Origin: Saprospiraceae bacterium
GTDB taxonomy: Bacteria; Bacteroidota; Bacteroidia; Chitinophagales; Saprospiraceae
NCBI GenBank assembly: GCA_022448945.1
Contig: JAKVCV010000024.1
Coordinates: 1-53,666 of the forward strand
Length of the DNA: 53,666 nt
Direction: 5' to 3'
Shown here: in pieces, positions 18,388-27,212 of the stretch
Numbering within the stretch: the stretch's first letter is position 1
Layout of the letters: every line of letters begins with the position of its first letter
Notes under the pieces: model-generated
The model's input: the letters and a program-made list of their open reading frames with translations, nothing else
Database searches by the model: none
What the model was told of the DNA's origin: nothing
Translations under genes and position numbers: made by a program

Positions 18388-20007
18388 CTATTCTCTTAAC
18401 CTGGGATCAAGTGCATCTGTTAAGCCTTCCCCAATCAAATTAAACATTGTAACTGTAATAAATATAGCAAAGCCAGGAAAAACTGCTAGCCACCATGCCG
18501 AAAATTTATCCCTGGATAGTCTCAAAAGAGAACCCCAGGTTACTTGATCATCTGGAATCCCAACACCAATAAAGGACAAAAATGCTTCAGTTAATATAGC
18601 TGACGCAACACCAAAAGCAATGGCAATAAATACTGGAGCTAGAGCATTTGGGATAGCATGACGCATAATAATCCGAAAATTACTGTATCCAAATGCCTGT
18701 GCCGCTTCGATGTATTCAAGACGGCGAATCCGTAATAATTCTGCACGAATAAACTTAGCAATTGGTGTCCACATAACCGATCCGATAATCACCATCACAA
18801 ATAAAACAGATGGTTTTTCTATTATTGCTACAATGGCTAAAATTAGAATCAATAATGGTATGGAATTTACAACCTCTATTAATCGCATAATAATAATATC
18901 TACTGCGACTGTTACCTTCTTACCTAAAAAGGGTATCTTTTGAAGTGGTATTGTCAATAAATTAGCAATAAAAAACACAAGCATAAACCACGCAATAATC
19001 ACACAAATAGCAGAAAATAAATTCCCAGCTCCTATCATATCAGAAATTATATATCCATTGGAAATAAATGAAAAAAAGAATGCCATAATGAATGCTAATA
19101 AATTTAGAAGAATCCTAATGCGAGAAGCTTTTAATCGTTCATCTCCAAAATACCCCGAAAGAGCACCAAAAAACAAACCAATAAAAGTAGCAATTGACAT
19201 TGCAACGACACCAACAAGCATTGCTGTACGAGTACCATGAATCATTCCTGCAGCTACATCCTGCCCTATACGTTCCGTACCTAAGAAATGCCAACCTCCA
19301 TTACTGTCTTCGGGGAATTCCTGAGGACCAAATGGACTTTTAAATTTATTATTTCTTGCATCCCGGGTGGTAGAAGAATAAGTGATAGGCGGGAAAATTG
19401 CAAATTCATATTTATGTTCAAGCCATTTTGTAGAAACAAAAATTTCATCCCATGACAATAATCCCAAATCAACAAAATATTGTTTAAAAATCGGGAAATA
19501 AGAAAGTTTGGTAGAATCTACAGAAATAACAGAGGTATTAATAAACAAGGTATCATATTTTATTATCTTTCTTGACATTAATTTATTAGATTGTGATTTC
19601 TGGATAGAATCCTCAATTTCAACATAAGCGATCTTTTTAAGCTCATGTTTTAAAATATATCTGTTAGGTACTTCAACCTGCTGATCTAATGTCTTATTTG
19701 TATTTTGTGAGTCATAAAACTTATCATCATTATTTAATAAAATAGTATCTATTTCTATTAATGTATCAAGTTTTACATCCGTAGTATCTCTTTGGGTCTC
19801 TACATTAAGGATACAATATATTGGCCTCTCATTGGCAATAAAATCTGCCATTAGAGCAATAAAAAAGACCCCGTAAAACAAGCGCAATGACCATACTGCT
19901 AAACGGTTCTTATAGAACTGTTTACGAACTATAGCCCAATACCCATTTTCATCGGCCTCTTCTATGGCTTTTGCAATTTGATCTGTCCTTTTTTTACCAA
20001 ACAACAT
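18388..20007 (-). CDS. OppC/DppC-type ABC permease with large periplasmic insertion
   Basis: Inner-membrane permease of the peptide/nickel importer family. Beyond an N-terminal TM (about 40-57), the canonical OppC sequence resumes at HFLGTERIGQDVAAGMIHGTR (240-260) and continues with five TMs, the EAA loop (AAQAFGYSNFRIIMRHAIPN) and EAFLSFIGVGIPDDQVTWG near the end. Between TM1 and the LGT motif sits an insertion of about 140 residues (62-205), rich in Asp, Ser, Thr and Lys, which makes the protein 539 aa against the usual 300-380. It begins five bases after oppB and precedes pcs. No substrate-binding protein or OppD/OppF ATPase is in the window. Confidence 0.9.
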   Translation of the reverse strand: MLFGKKRTDQIAKAIEEADENGYWAIVRKQFYKNRLAVWSLRLFYGVFFIALMADFIANERPIYCILNVETQRDTTDVKLDTLIEIDTILLNNDDKFYDSQNTNKTLDQQVEVPNRYILKHELKKIAYVEIEDSIQKSQSNKLMSRKIIKYDTLFINTSVISVDSTKLSYFPIFKQYFVDLGLLSWDEIFVSTKWLEHKYEFAIFPPITYSSTTRDARNNKFKSPFGPQEFPEDSNGGWHFLGTERIGQDVAAGMIHGTRTAMLVGVVAMSIATFIGLFFGALSGYFGDERLKASRIRILLNLLAFIMAFFFSFISNGYIISDMIGAGNLFSAICVIIAWFMLVFFIANLLTIPLQKIPFLGKKVTVAVDIIIMRLIEVVNSIPLLILILAIVAIIEKPSVLFVMVIIGSVMWTPIAKFIRAELLRIRRLEYIEAAQAFGYSNFRIIMRHAIPNALAPVFIAIAFGVASAILTEAFLSFIGVGIPDDQVTWGSLLRLSRDKFSAWWLAVFPGFAIFITVTMFNLIGEGLTDALDPRLRE

Positions 20008-20012
20008 AAAAT

Positions 20013-21782
20013 TTATTTAAAAGATACACGAGGGTCAACAATTGCATACAAAATATCTGCTATCAAATTCCCAATCATTGTTAAGATAGCAGCAAACATA
20101 ACAATTGTAAACACAACAGGCCAATCTCTTGAAGTAATCGAAGTTAAAACTAACCAACCCATTCCAGGAATTGCATATATCAATTCAATGGCAATAGACC
20201 CAGATAATGCTCTTGGGAATACAGCACTAAATAAAGTAATAATTGGAAACAAAGAATTACGGAATGCATGTTTCCATACTACCCTTGCTTCTGATAATCC
20301 CTTAGCTCTTGCCGTTCGTATATAATCCTGACGGATTACCCCAAGCATAGAACCCCTCATTTGTCTTGACAAATATGCTAATGCACCATAAGTTATACAA
20401 AAAATCGGCAATGTCAGATGATGAAGAATATCCACAAACTTTACCCATTCAGCAACATTTGGATTTTCCTTTAGATTATAGTCTTGCGCACCACTAGTAG
20501 GAAACCAATCTAACCACTCACCATATTCTGCTGTTGTGAAAAAAACCAACAAAATTGTACCTATCCAAAAACTAGGCAAAGAATACAATATAAAAAGAAA
20601 AGCAGTACTAATATTATCTATTAATTTTCTGCCACGTAACTTCCACATAGCACTCTTTACACCCAAAGGAATAGAAATAAGATAAGAGATCAAAATTGCA
20701 AAAAAGTTCATAATTAAGGTCCAATATAATGCGTCCCCAATTTTCACCGCGACCTCTTTTCTATCTTTATATGAAATTCCAAAATCACCCCTTAAAAAGC
20801 CTTTACTTGCATAGCGTACAATAATAGAAGATAAAGAATCCCTTTCTGCAGACAAAACAGCCAATGTATCATTAAAATACTCCTGATGATCTATATATTG
20901 TTTTATTTGCATTAAATTAGTTGCAAGCATTTGCCTTAGGCTATCAGAATTTTGAAAGAGAGGATTATTGTTTATCTTAGTTTGAATCTTCAAATTTTTC
21001 CCCCTAAGCTTACTAATAGAATTGTCAATAGCACGCTTTTGGGGAACAATTTCTTTAATTTTTGTAGACAATTCAGCAACCCTGTAATTGTTAGTACTAT
21101 CAACAGAACTAAACCAGGGATAATCTCCAAACATCCAGGTATGAAACTGAGTATTCAATCCGTACCATCGTATGGTAGGAATGTAAAGATTGATTTTCAT
21201 AGGGTTATCCTTAATGAAATTATACTTATCTATTAGGACTTGCCAGTCATCAAGAATAACTTGCATTCCTGTCGTATCTATAAGTAAATGATCTTTCATT
21301 AAATTAAGCTTGTAAACTATTCCCCCATCTTCATAATCCGAAAACAATCCATTAATACTTTCACGAGTAGTACTAGTAATCGAAAAGCTAGCTCCACTTA
21401 CATCGGCACTTTTATATTGTACTTCTTTTAAAGTATTGTAATAGTCCATTACGGCATCTGAATTTCCGTACAGGTCAATTAATCGACTAATGGTCTCCCG
21501 GTGATTACTTTTATTGATCTTGTGAAGATCAGAAGGATAGGCAGCAGCAGTGAACTGAAAATAGAAAGATGGTTTATCCAGGCCTAGTTGAGCAGCAACT
21601 TCAGCATAGGCTTTTTCACCATTTATAATATCTGCACGTTGTCCTACTCCTTTGTCATCTCCTCCCATCACCACTAACACAGGGTCGCCCGGTGCCAGTT
21701 TACTCAAACCAAAGATGAGCAATGAAATGACAAAAAAGGTTGGAATAAAAATCAATATACGTTTAATTATATATTGAAACAT
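20013..21782 (-). CDS. OppB/DppB-type ABC permease with about 245-residue periplasmic insertion
   Basis: First gene of the oppB-oppC-pcs operon. TM1 (8-28) and APGDP are followed by the family motif AQLGLDKPSFYFQF (64-77), which normally continues within 20-40 residues to GDFG-S. Here GDFGISY is at 332-338, so about 245 residues are inserted in the first periplasmic loop. The insert includes charged heptad-like stretches (about 235-275 and 281-320) suggestive of coiled coil. The remaining canonical parts are present: TM2-TM6, the EAA loop (ARAKGLSEARVVWKHAFRN) and IELIYAIPGMG. Total 589 aa against about 310-340. The insert probably contacts the binding protein or the matching insert of OppC. 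Confidence 0.9.
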   Translation of the reverse strand: MFQYIIKRILIFIPTFFVISLLIFGLSKLAPGDPVLVVMGGDDKGVGQRADIINGEKAYAEVAAQLGLDKPSFYFQFTAAAYPSDLHKINKSNHRETISRLIDLYGNSDAVMDYYNTLKEVQYKSADVSGASFSITSTTRESINGLFSDYEDGGIVYKLNLMKDHLLIDTTGMQVILDDWQVLIDKYNFIKDNPMKINLYIPTIRWYGLNTQFHTWMFGDYPWFSSVDSTNNYRVAELSTKIKEIVPQKRAIDNSISKLRGKNLKIQTKINNNPLFQNSDSLRQMLATNLMQIKQYIDHQEYFNDTLAVLSAERDSLSSIIVRYASKGFLRGDFGISYKDRKEVAVKIGDALYWTLIMNFFAILISYLISIPLGVKSAMWKLRGRKLIDNISTAFLFILYSLPSFWIGTILLVFFTTAEYGEWLDWFPTSGAQDYNLKENPNVAEWVKFVDILHHLTLPIFCITYGALAYLSRQMRGSMLGVIRQDYIRTARAKGLSEARVVWKHAFRNSLFPIITLFSAVFPRALSGSIAIELIYAIPGMGWLVLTSITSRDWPVVFTIVMFAAILTMIGNLIADILYAIVDPRVSFK

Positions 21783-22137
21783 CTGCTTCGTTTAATTAGT
21801 ATTATCCTTTAAAACAAGTGTGTAAAAGGCTGGAATAAATCAAAAGATTACTGAGCAACATACAAAAGCTATATAACTCAATCCTTTAATCATTTTTGCC
21901 CACCTCTATAATTGCTCCAAAAATAGAGAATCATTTTGTATTTATGGCACTTTAATTCAATTGATTTACAAGAAAAATAATTATTGAAAACAACGGACAT
22001 TATCCTATGGTAGAATACAGGTAATTCCAAACCAATTTCTTTTCTTTTTCAAGAGGATTACATAGATATAATTGTATATCAAAATTTAACAATAATATAC
22101 ATTATTGAATGAAACCAAAATATGATTATAATAAAAA
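21783..22137. other. Intergenic region upstream of the oppB operon, no gene seen
   Basis: 355 bp that should contain the promoter of oppB-oppC-pcs. No consensus promoter with correct spacing, no hairpin with a T-run and no convincing reading frame was seen. Confidence 0.6.
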
Positions 22138-22914
22138 TCACCTTTCCCTTAGTACAAGTAGAGGAATTGTAGTTTTAAAGGCCATTTTCTGAGCTTTGCT
22201 ATAACGGAAGATTCTTTGTAAAGTATTCCTATTAGAAGATATAGTAACCAACAAATGCAAATTATTATTGTAAGCAAATAAATTTAGAGCCCTAACATAA
22301 TCGTCCAACACGATATGGTTTTCACCATTGAGAACATCATATTTTGCATTCGGCAAATGTGTAATAAACAATTTGGCAGCAAAATCAACAGATATTTGTT
22401 TTACCTGATCGCAGATAGAACGCCACCCTTTGGAATCGGGAGCAAGGTATGCAATATTCTGAATATCCTGAAAGATTATACCTTTGGGTATTACAAGAAC
22501 AGGAACACGAGCAGACTCTACCGTTTTAGATATAATAGTACCCCATATGATTTTGGTTAAACTATTATTATCTTCCGTTCCCATTGCAATAAGATCAAAA
22601 TCTCCAGCCTTATTAGCAAACGATGCAATCGTTTCTTTAGCAAAACCCATTTCCACATCATGATTAAAAGGAATATTATGCACCTCAAATTCTTTAATCC
22701 AATGGGCAAGTTTTTTTTCAGCGATCTGCTTTTGTTCTCTTAGCAATTGATAGCGCATAACACTTGGTGTAAGAATATCTATAGATGGTTCACAAACATG
22801 CAAAACATCAACGCTAGCACCAAAATATTTGGCCATTGAGAGTGTGTATCTAAATGCTTTTTTTGCATTTTCGCTACAACTAGTAGGGAACAGTATTTTT
22901 TGTATGTTTGGCAT
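22138..22914 (-). CDS. Universal stress protein, tandem UspA-like domains
   Basis: Soluble cytoplasmic protein of 258 aa. The ATG at 22914 (MPNIQKILFPTSCSENA) is chosen because UspA domains begin exactly this way; an extension to 22995 would add 27 residues that fit no domain. The first domain (1-140) has KILFPTS, the MAKYFGASVDVLHV helix-strand and DLIAMGTE, ending in VPVLVIPKG. The ATP-binding loop Gly-x2-Gly-x9-Gly-Ser/Thr is not intact (GTEDNNSLTKIIWGT), so nucleotide binding is uncertain. The second domain (about 145-258) is degenerate but ends with IPLLVLRER, like other Usp strands. Regulation is not visible. It is a single gene behind the PorX terminator. Confidence 0.85.
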   Translation of the reverse strand: MPNIQKILFPTSCSENAKKAFRYTLSMAKYFGASVDVLHVCEPSIDILTPSVMRYQLLREQKQIAEKKLAHWIKEFEVHNIPFNHDVEMGFAKETIASFANKAGDFDLIAMGTEDNNSLTKIIWGTIISKTVESARVPVLVIPKGIIFQDIQNIAYLAPDSKGWRSICDQVKQISVDFAAKLFITHLPNAKYDVLNGENHIVLDDYVRALNLFAYNNNLHLLVTISSNRNTLQRIFRYSKAQKMAFKTTIPLLVLRER

Positions 22915-23299
22915 TGTGAATGTTATATCTCTTAACAATACAAGGTAACATTTCTTATTATATATGCCAAAATTTGATCTTTTTTTATGCCTCAAAAATA
23001 GATGCTAAAGATTAGGTACTCTAAAAAGTAAAACCTGATTTAGAAACCAAAAGCCATAAAAAAATAAATAAGAACTTAGTGAAGAATTTATTTTGCCACT
23101 TTACTAACATAAAAAATGTCAATAAAATAATTAATGGATATTCTGGCAACTTGAAAATAATAAAACTATTCTGAGTATTAGTTTGTAAAATCGATCTACA
23201 AAAAATAAAATGTAGAAAGGACCAATAAGTCTTTCTACATTTTATTGCATATATAATAGTATCTAATCTATAGATTTAGACACCACATAAAAAGTAAGA
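22915..23299. other. Intergenic region between porX and usp
   Basis: 385 bp. It holds the terminator of porX (23204-23246) and, on the usp side, only AT-rich sequence without a recognisable promoter consensus. Confidence 0.6.
23204..23246 (-). terminator. Intrinsic terminator of porX, 16-bp perfect stem
   Basis: AATAAAATGTAGAAAG (23204-23219) is perfectly repeated in inverse at 23231-23246, with an 11-base loop. On the reverse strand the stem ends in TTTTATTTTTTG, a suitable U-rich tail, and it lies 54 bases past the porX stop. The forward direction also has a T-rich end, so it may work both ways. Confidence 0.75.
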
Positions 23300-24865
23300 T
23301 TAAACCTTTTTACTCCTAAGTTTAACTATTGGAATAATAACTTCTTCAAGGGAAATACCTCCATGCTGAAAAGTATTTTTATAATATTTGTTATAATGAT
23401 TATAGTTATTTGGATAAAGAAAAAACTTATCATTCTTTGCAAAAATAAAAGTTGACGAGACATTTGGCGTAGGAAGTTTAGCATCTACAGGATTGCGTAC
23501 ATCTAATACATCCTTACGATTATACTGCAGGTTTTTTCCTACTTTATAACGCAAATTAGTTGTTGTTTCCCTATCTCCTACAACTTTAGTGGGTTCATGT
23601 ACTCGTATGCTACCATGATCAGTAGCAATAAACAATTGCACATCATGTTCAGCGATAATTTTTAATGCCTCCCAGATCGATGAATGTTCAAACCAAGATC
23701 TAGTTAATGACCTGTAAGCTTTCTCATCACTTGCCAACTCTTTAAGTATTTCCATTTCTGTTCGTGCATGCGATAACATATCTATAAAATTATATACGAT
23801 CGCTGTAAAATCATTGTTGAGATAATTACGAATATTATCTACCAAATGTTTGCCTCTTTCAACAGTAGTAATTTTTTGATATCCAAACTTAATATTCTTA
23901 CGAAAAGTACGACGTATTTGCTCTCCGAGTAATTTCTCCTCATGCATATTCTTACCACCTTTATCTTTATCATTAAGCCAACAATCTGGAAAATACTCTT
24001 CAATTTCACTGGGCATTAGACCTGCAAAAATTGAATTACGACTATATTGAGTTGTTGTGGGTAAGATACTGTAAAAATAATCCTCTTCCTCTATTCTAAA
24101 ATATTCAGTAACAATAGGTTCAATCATCTTCCACTGATCATAGCGAAGATTATCAAGTAATAAAAAGAAAGTAGGTCTTTCTTCATTAACATCAGGGAAA
24201 ACCATGGAACGTAATAAATCATGAGACATCACAGGAGCATCTTCATCACTCTCTATCCAATCTAAATAATTTCTTTCTACAAATTTTGAAAATTCAGAAT
24301 TTGCCTGTTCTTTTTGGGTAGACAAGATCTCAGACATACTAACAGTTTTTGAGTTATCTAGTTTTAGTTCCCAATGTATAATCTTTTTATATATATCAGC
24401 CCATTGATTATAATCTAATCCACTGTTAATCTCCATGAAAATCTTACGAAATTCCTGTTGATAATCAGTAGCAGTCTGTTCTCGTACCAATCTAGAAGAA
24501 TCAATAAGTTTACGTATAGAAGTTAAAATCTGAACAGGATTTACAGGTTTAATAAGGTAGTCATTAATCTGAGCTCCAATAGCTTGTTCCATAACGCCTT
24601 CCTCTTCATTTTTTGTGATCATCACAACAGGAACATTTGGGAGGATCTCTTTAATTTGTGGTAGTGTATCTAGACCTGATACTCCAGGCATATTCTCATC
24701 AAGGAATATTACATCAATATTTCCCATATGCTCCTCTACTTCTTCTAAGGCATCATGACCATTAGAAACTGTAATAACATTATAACCTTTTTTCTCAAGA
24801 TATATAATTTGGGGTTTGAGGAGTTTTATCTCATCATCAGCCCATAAAATTGTGATATCATCCAT
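23300..24865 (-). CDS. porX: PorX-type T9SS response regulator with PglZ/alkaline-phosphatase-fold effector
   Basis: Two-component response regulator that, with the kinase PorY, controls T9SS genes in Porphyromonas and related bacteria. The receiver domain (1-120) has the acidic pocket Asp10-Asp11, phosphoacceptor Asp56 (IFLDENMPG), Thr84 region MITK and Lys106. A helical linker (about 125-220) leads to a PglZ-type domain of the alkaline phosphatase superfamily, with LLLDNLRYDQW, the nucleophile region TTTQYSRNSIFAGLMP and the metal-binding TDHG. Family PorX hydrolyses cyclic and linear oligonucleotides in a zinc-dependent way. The length of 521 aa is normal for PorX. No DNA-binding domain is present. 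porY is not adjacent. The ATG begins MDDITILWADDE. Confidence 0.95.
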   Translation of the reverse strand: MDDITILWADDEIKLLKPQIIYLEKKGYNVITVSNGHDALEEVEEHMGNIDVIFLDENMPGVSGLDTLPQIKEILPNVPVVMITKNEEEGVMEQAIGAQINDYLIKPVNPVQILTSIRKLIDSSRLVREQTATDYQQEFRKIFMEINSGLDYNQWADIYKKIIHWELKLDNSKTVSMSEILSTQKEQANSEFSKFVERNYLDWIESDEDAPVMSHDLLRSMVFPDVNEERPTFFLLLDNLRYDQWKMIEPIVTEYFRIEEEDYFYSILPTTTQYSRNSIFAGLMPSEIEEYFPDCWLNDKDKGGKNMHEEKLLGEQIRRTFRKNIKFGYQKITTVERGKHLVDNIRNYLNNDFTAIVYNFIDMLSHARTEMEILKELASDEKAYRSLTRSWFEHSSIWEALKIIAEHDVQLFIATDHGSIRVHEPTKVVGDRETTTNLRYKVGKNLQYNRKDVLDVRNPVDAKLPTPNVSSTFIFAKNDKFFLYPNNYNHYNKYYKNTFQHGGISLEEVIIPIVKLRSKKV

Positions 24866-24910
24866 TATAATTAAATATTTGCAAAGTGTAAATTACTATT
24901 AATAATATTG

Positions 24911-24918
24911 CAAAGATA
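24911..24918 (-). promoter_or_regulatory. TAnnTTTG (-7) element upstream of porX
   Basis: On the reverse strand this reads TATCTTTG, an exact TAnnTTTG, giving a start near 24904 and a leader of about 39 bases before the porX ATG. No TTG is present at the expected distance upstream. Confidence 0.45.
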
Positions 24919-25106
24919 CAATAAGATCAAGCGTAAAAAAAATAAATAGAAAGTGTAAAGATTGCGCTATTGTTCGATAGATTTTTGTAATAAAAACTTT
25001 ACTTATGGAAGAGTGACTTAAATATACTGTTTAAACTTAATAATGTCAAGTTAAGTTTGCAAGATTCAGAACTTTAAACTTTCCTTAAGGTTTTTTGGGG
25101 TGAATA

Positions 25107-25997
25107 TTAATCAAAATCCCAATATGGCTTATCAAAATCAACATCGGGCAACCATTCTTTAAGTGTTTCTAACTTCCTTTTTGCAATCAAATCAGGAACT
25201 TGTAAATCAGAAAGCTTATACAACTGGCTCAACATTCTTGGCTCTATATCTCTCAAAGGATTTTCGTGTAGACGCAATGTGTTTAGTTTCTTGAGTCGGC
25301 ATATAGTACGTGGACATTTTGTAAATTTATTATTACTCAAATCAAGAATTCGCAAATGAATTAGCTGATTAAAAGATTCTGGCATTTCTGTAAGTTTATT
25401 GCCAGAAAGATAGAGTTCTTCAAGTGAAGGTGCTTCACTTATACTTTCTGGCAAAAAATTCATTCGGCAGCCTTCGGCAAACAATCTTTGTAGCTCAGGT
25501 AATTCGCTAGCAGCATTTAGAATAGGATGCTGATTCCAATAATGTTTTGCATTCCATTGCAACTCTTTCAAATATTTAAACCTTGGAAGAATTTTAGCAA
25601 ATTCTCCTATCTCATTATAATGTCCAAAAAAACTAGGTGTGATTATCAATCTAGTGAAATACCTCAAAAAACTTTCATTGTTCTCCTGCTCTGCCCAAAA
25701 AATCATTTTTTCAGCAGACCTTGCTACCATTTCAAACATTTCATCATCCCATTGCATTCCTAATCCAGTCATAAACATAGCTGCAAGTTGATGGTTACCC
25801 ATATCATCACTCTGCACAAACTGTTTAACCTGAGCAAACTGTTGTTCTTCTTCTGACAAAACGAGTTTATCTGCTATTGAAGCCACTAATAATTCGTTCT
25901 CTAATTCATCAGAAAAGTCATTTTCAACAATTTCAAAATCCTCTATTTGATTTTGCTGAGGTCTAAACCAAGATTTTATTTTAGCTAGTAATTGCAA
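25107..25997 (-). CDS. Cytoplasmic leucine-rich-repeat protein
   Basis: A 296-aa protein without signal peptide or TM. Residues 1-140 are acidic and helical, with no recognised domain. Residues about 150-270 contain five to six LRR units of about 23 residues, for example LEELYLSGNKLTEMPESFNQL and LRILDLSNNKFTKCPRTICRL, of the LxxLxLxxNxLxxLP type used in protein-protein binding. The start is taken as TTG at 25997 because an in-frame stop lies immediately before it and the next ATG (residue 66 region) would remove the helical domain. It follows hemE by 27 bases on the same strand and may share its transcript. Binding partner unknown. Confidence 0.78.
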   Translation of the reverse strand: MQLLAKIKSWFRPQQNQIEDFEIVENDFSDELENELLVASIADKLVLSEEEQQFAQVKQFVQSDDMGNHQLAAMFMTGLGMQWDDEMFEMVARSAEKMIFWAEQENNESFLRYFTRLIITPSFFGHYNEIGEFAKILPRFKYLKELQWNAKHYWNQHPILNAASELPELQRLFAEGCRMNFLPESISEAPSLEELYLSGNKLTEMPESFNQLIHLRILDLSNNKFTKCPRTICRLKKLNTLRLHENPLRDIEPRMLSQLYKLSDLQVPDLIAKRKLETLKEWLPDVDFDKPYWDFD

Positions 25998-26024
25998 TTA
26001 TATTGTATGAATTATAAATAAAAA

Positions 26025-27062
26025 CTATGTGTTTTCTACTAAATTAAACCGCTTAACAGTTTCAACAAAAACCTTTACATTGTCAAGTGGGGTATCCGGA
26101 TAAACACCATGACCAAGATTTGCTATATAATGCGGACCAAATTCATGCAACATTGTATTGGTCATTTTTCGGATAGTATCTGCGTCAGCATACAAAGCAC
26201 ATGGATCAAGATTACCCTGAAAAACTTGTTTTTCCCCTAGTAATTTACGTACATCTTTAGGACTTTGAGTCCAATCTAGACCAATTACATTACAACCCGT
26301 ATCTGCTATTGCATTCAATGAATGCCATGTCCCTTTAGCAAAAAGTGTTACAGGAACATCTTTTATTTCATCAACAATTCGCTTCAAATAAGGGAGTGAA
26401 TAAGTTGCGAAAGAATGAGGGGTTAAAACACCTGCCCACGAATCAAATACCTGTATAAGGTCAGCACCTGCTTTTATTTGATTTTTTAGGTAAGCAATGG
26501 TCGATGACGTTATCTTGTCAAGAAGTATATGAGCTAGACCGGGATTCTGATATATAACTTTTTTAGCCTTCGAAAAAGTCTTAGATCCCTGCCCTTCAAA
26601 CATATAACAAAATATAGTAAAAGGTGCTCCTGCAAAGCCAATTAAAGGCACCCTGTTATTCAATTCCTTCTTCGTTAATTCTATAGCATCAAATACATAA
26701 TTAATTGAAGCAGCTGCTTCTTCACCCTCTAGCAATTGATGAACATCTTCTGCTGAAGTAATAGTTCTAGGAAAAAAGGGACCTTTCCCAGGTATCATCT
26801 CATAGGGCAATCCCATTGCGTCAGGGATTACAAGGATATCAGAAAATATGATTGCAGCATCTACATCAAGTTCATCAACTGGTTGAATTGTAACCTCGCA
26901 AGCCAATTCAGGTGTCTCAACCAATTCTTTAAATCCTGAAAGGCTAGCTCTTAGAGATCTATACTGAGGGAGTATTCTACCTGCCTGACGCATTAACCAT
27001 ACTGGTGGACGCTCAGTATGTTCGCCTCTTGCTGCTCTTAAAAATAAATCGTTTTTTAACAT
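26025..27062 (-). CDS. hemE: Uroporphyrinogen decarboxylase
   Basis: Cytosolic enzyme that removes four carboxyl groups from uroporphyrinogen III to give coproporphyrinogen III in heme synthesis. The ATG at 27062 ([14 protein letters not shown]) is preferred over an upstream TTG at 27080. Family signatures are clear: [17 protein letters not shown] (about residues 19-35), the catalytic Asp in [29 protein letters not shown], and [11 protein letters not shown] near the C-terminus. The length of 345 aa is standard. No other heme genes are adjacent, but heme is needed by the ccmE-ccmF system elsewhere in the window. Confidence 0.97.
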   Translation of the reverse strand: MLKNDLFLRAARGEHTERPPVWLMRQAGRILPQYRSLRASLSGFKELVETPELACEVTIQPVDELDVDAAIIFSDILVIPDAMGLPYEMIPGKGPFFPRTITSAEDVHQLLEGEEAAASINYVFDAIELTKKELNNRVPLIGFAGAPFTIFCYMFEGQGSKTFSKAKKVIYQNPGLAHILLDKITSSTIAYLKNQIKAGADLIQVFDSWAGVLTPHSFATYSLPYLKRIVDEIKDVPVTLFAKGTWHSLNAIADTGCNVIGLDWTQSPKDVRKLLGEKQVFQGNLDPCALYADADTIRKMTNTMLHEFGPHYIANLGHGVYPDTPLDNVKVFVETVKRFNLVENT

Positions 27063-27212
27063 TGACCTTATTAATTTCAATTAACTTAATTTTTTCCTAG
27101 ATAGATAAAAAACAAATAAATTAGGGCGTTCTGTTGATAACAGCACAAAGGAATTTAATTTTTATATATCAGAAGGATAAAGATAACCAAGATAATGTAT
27201 CTATTCATCTAT

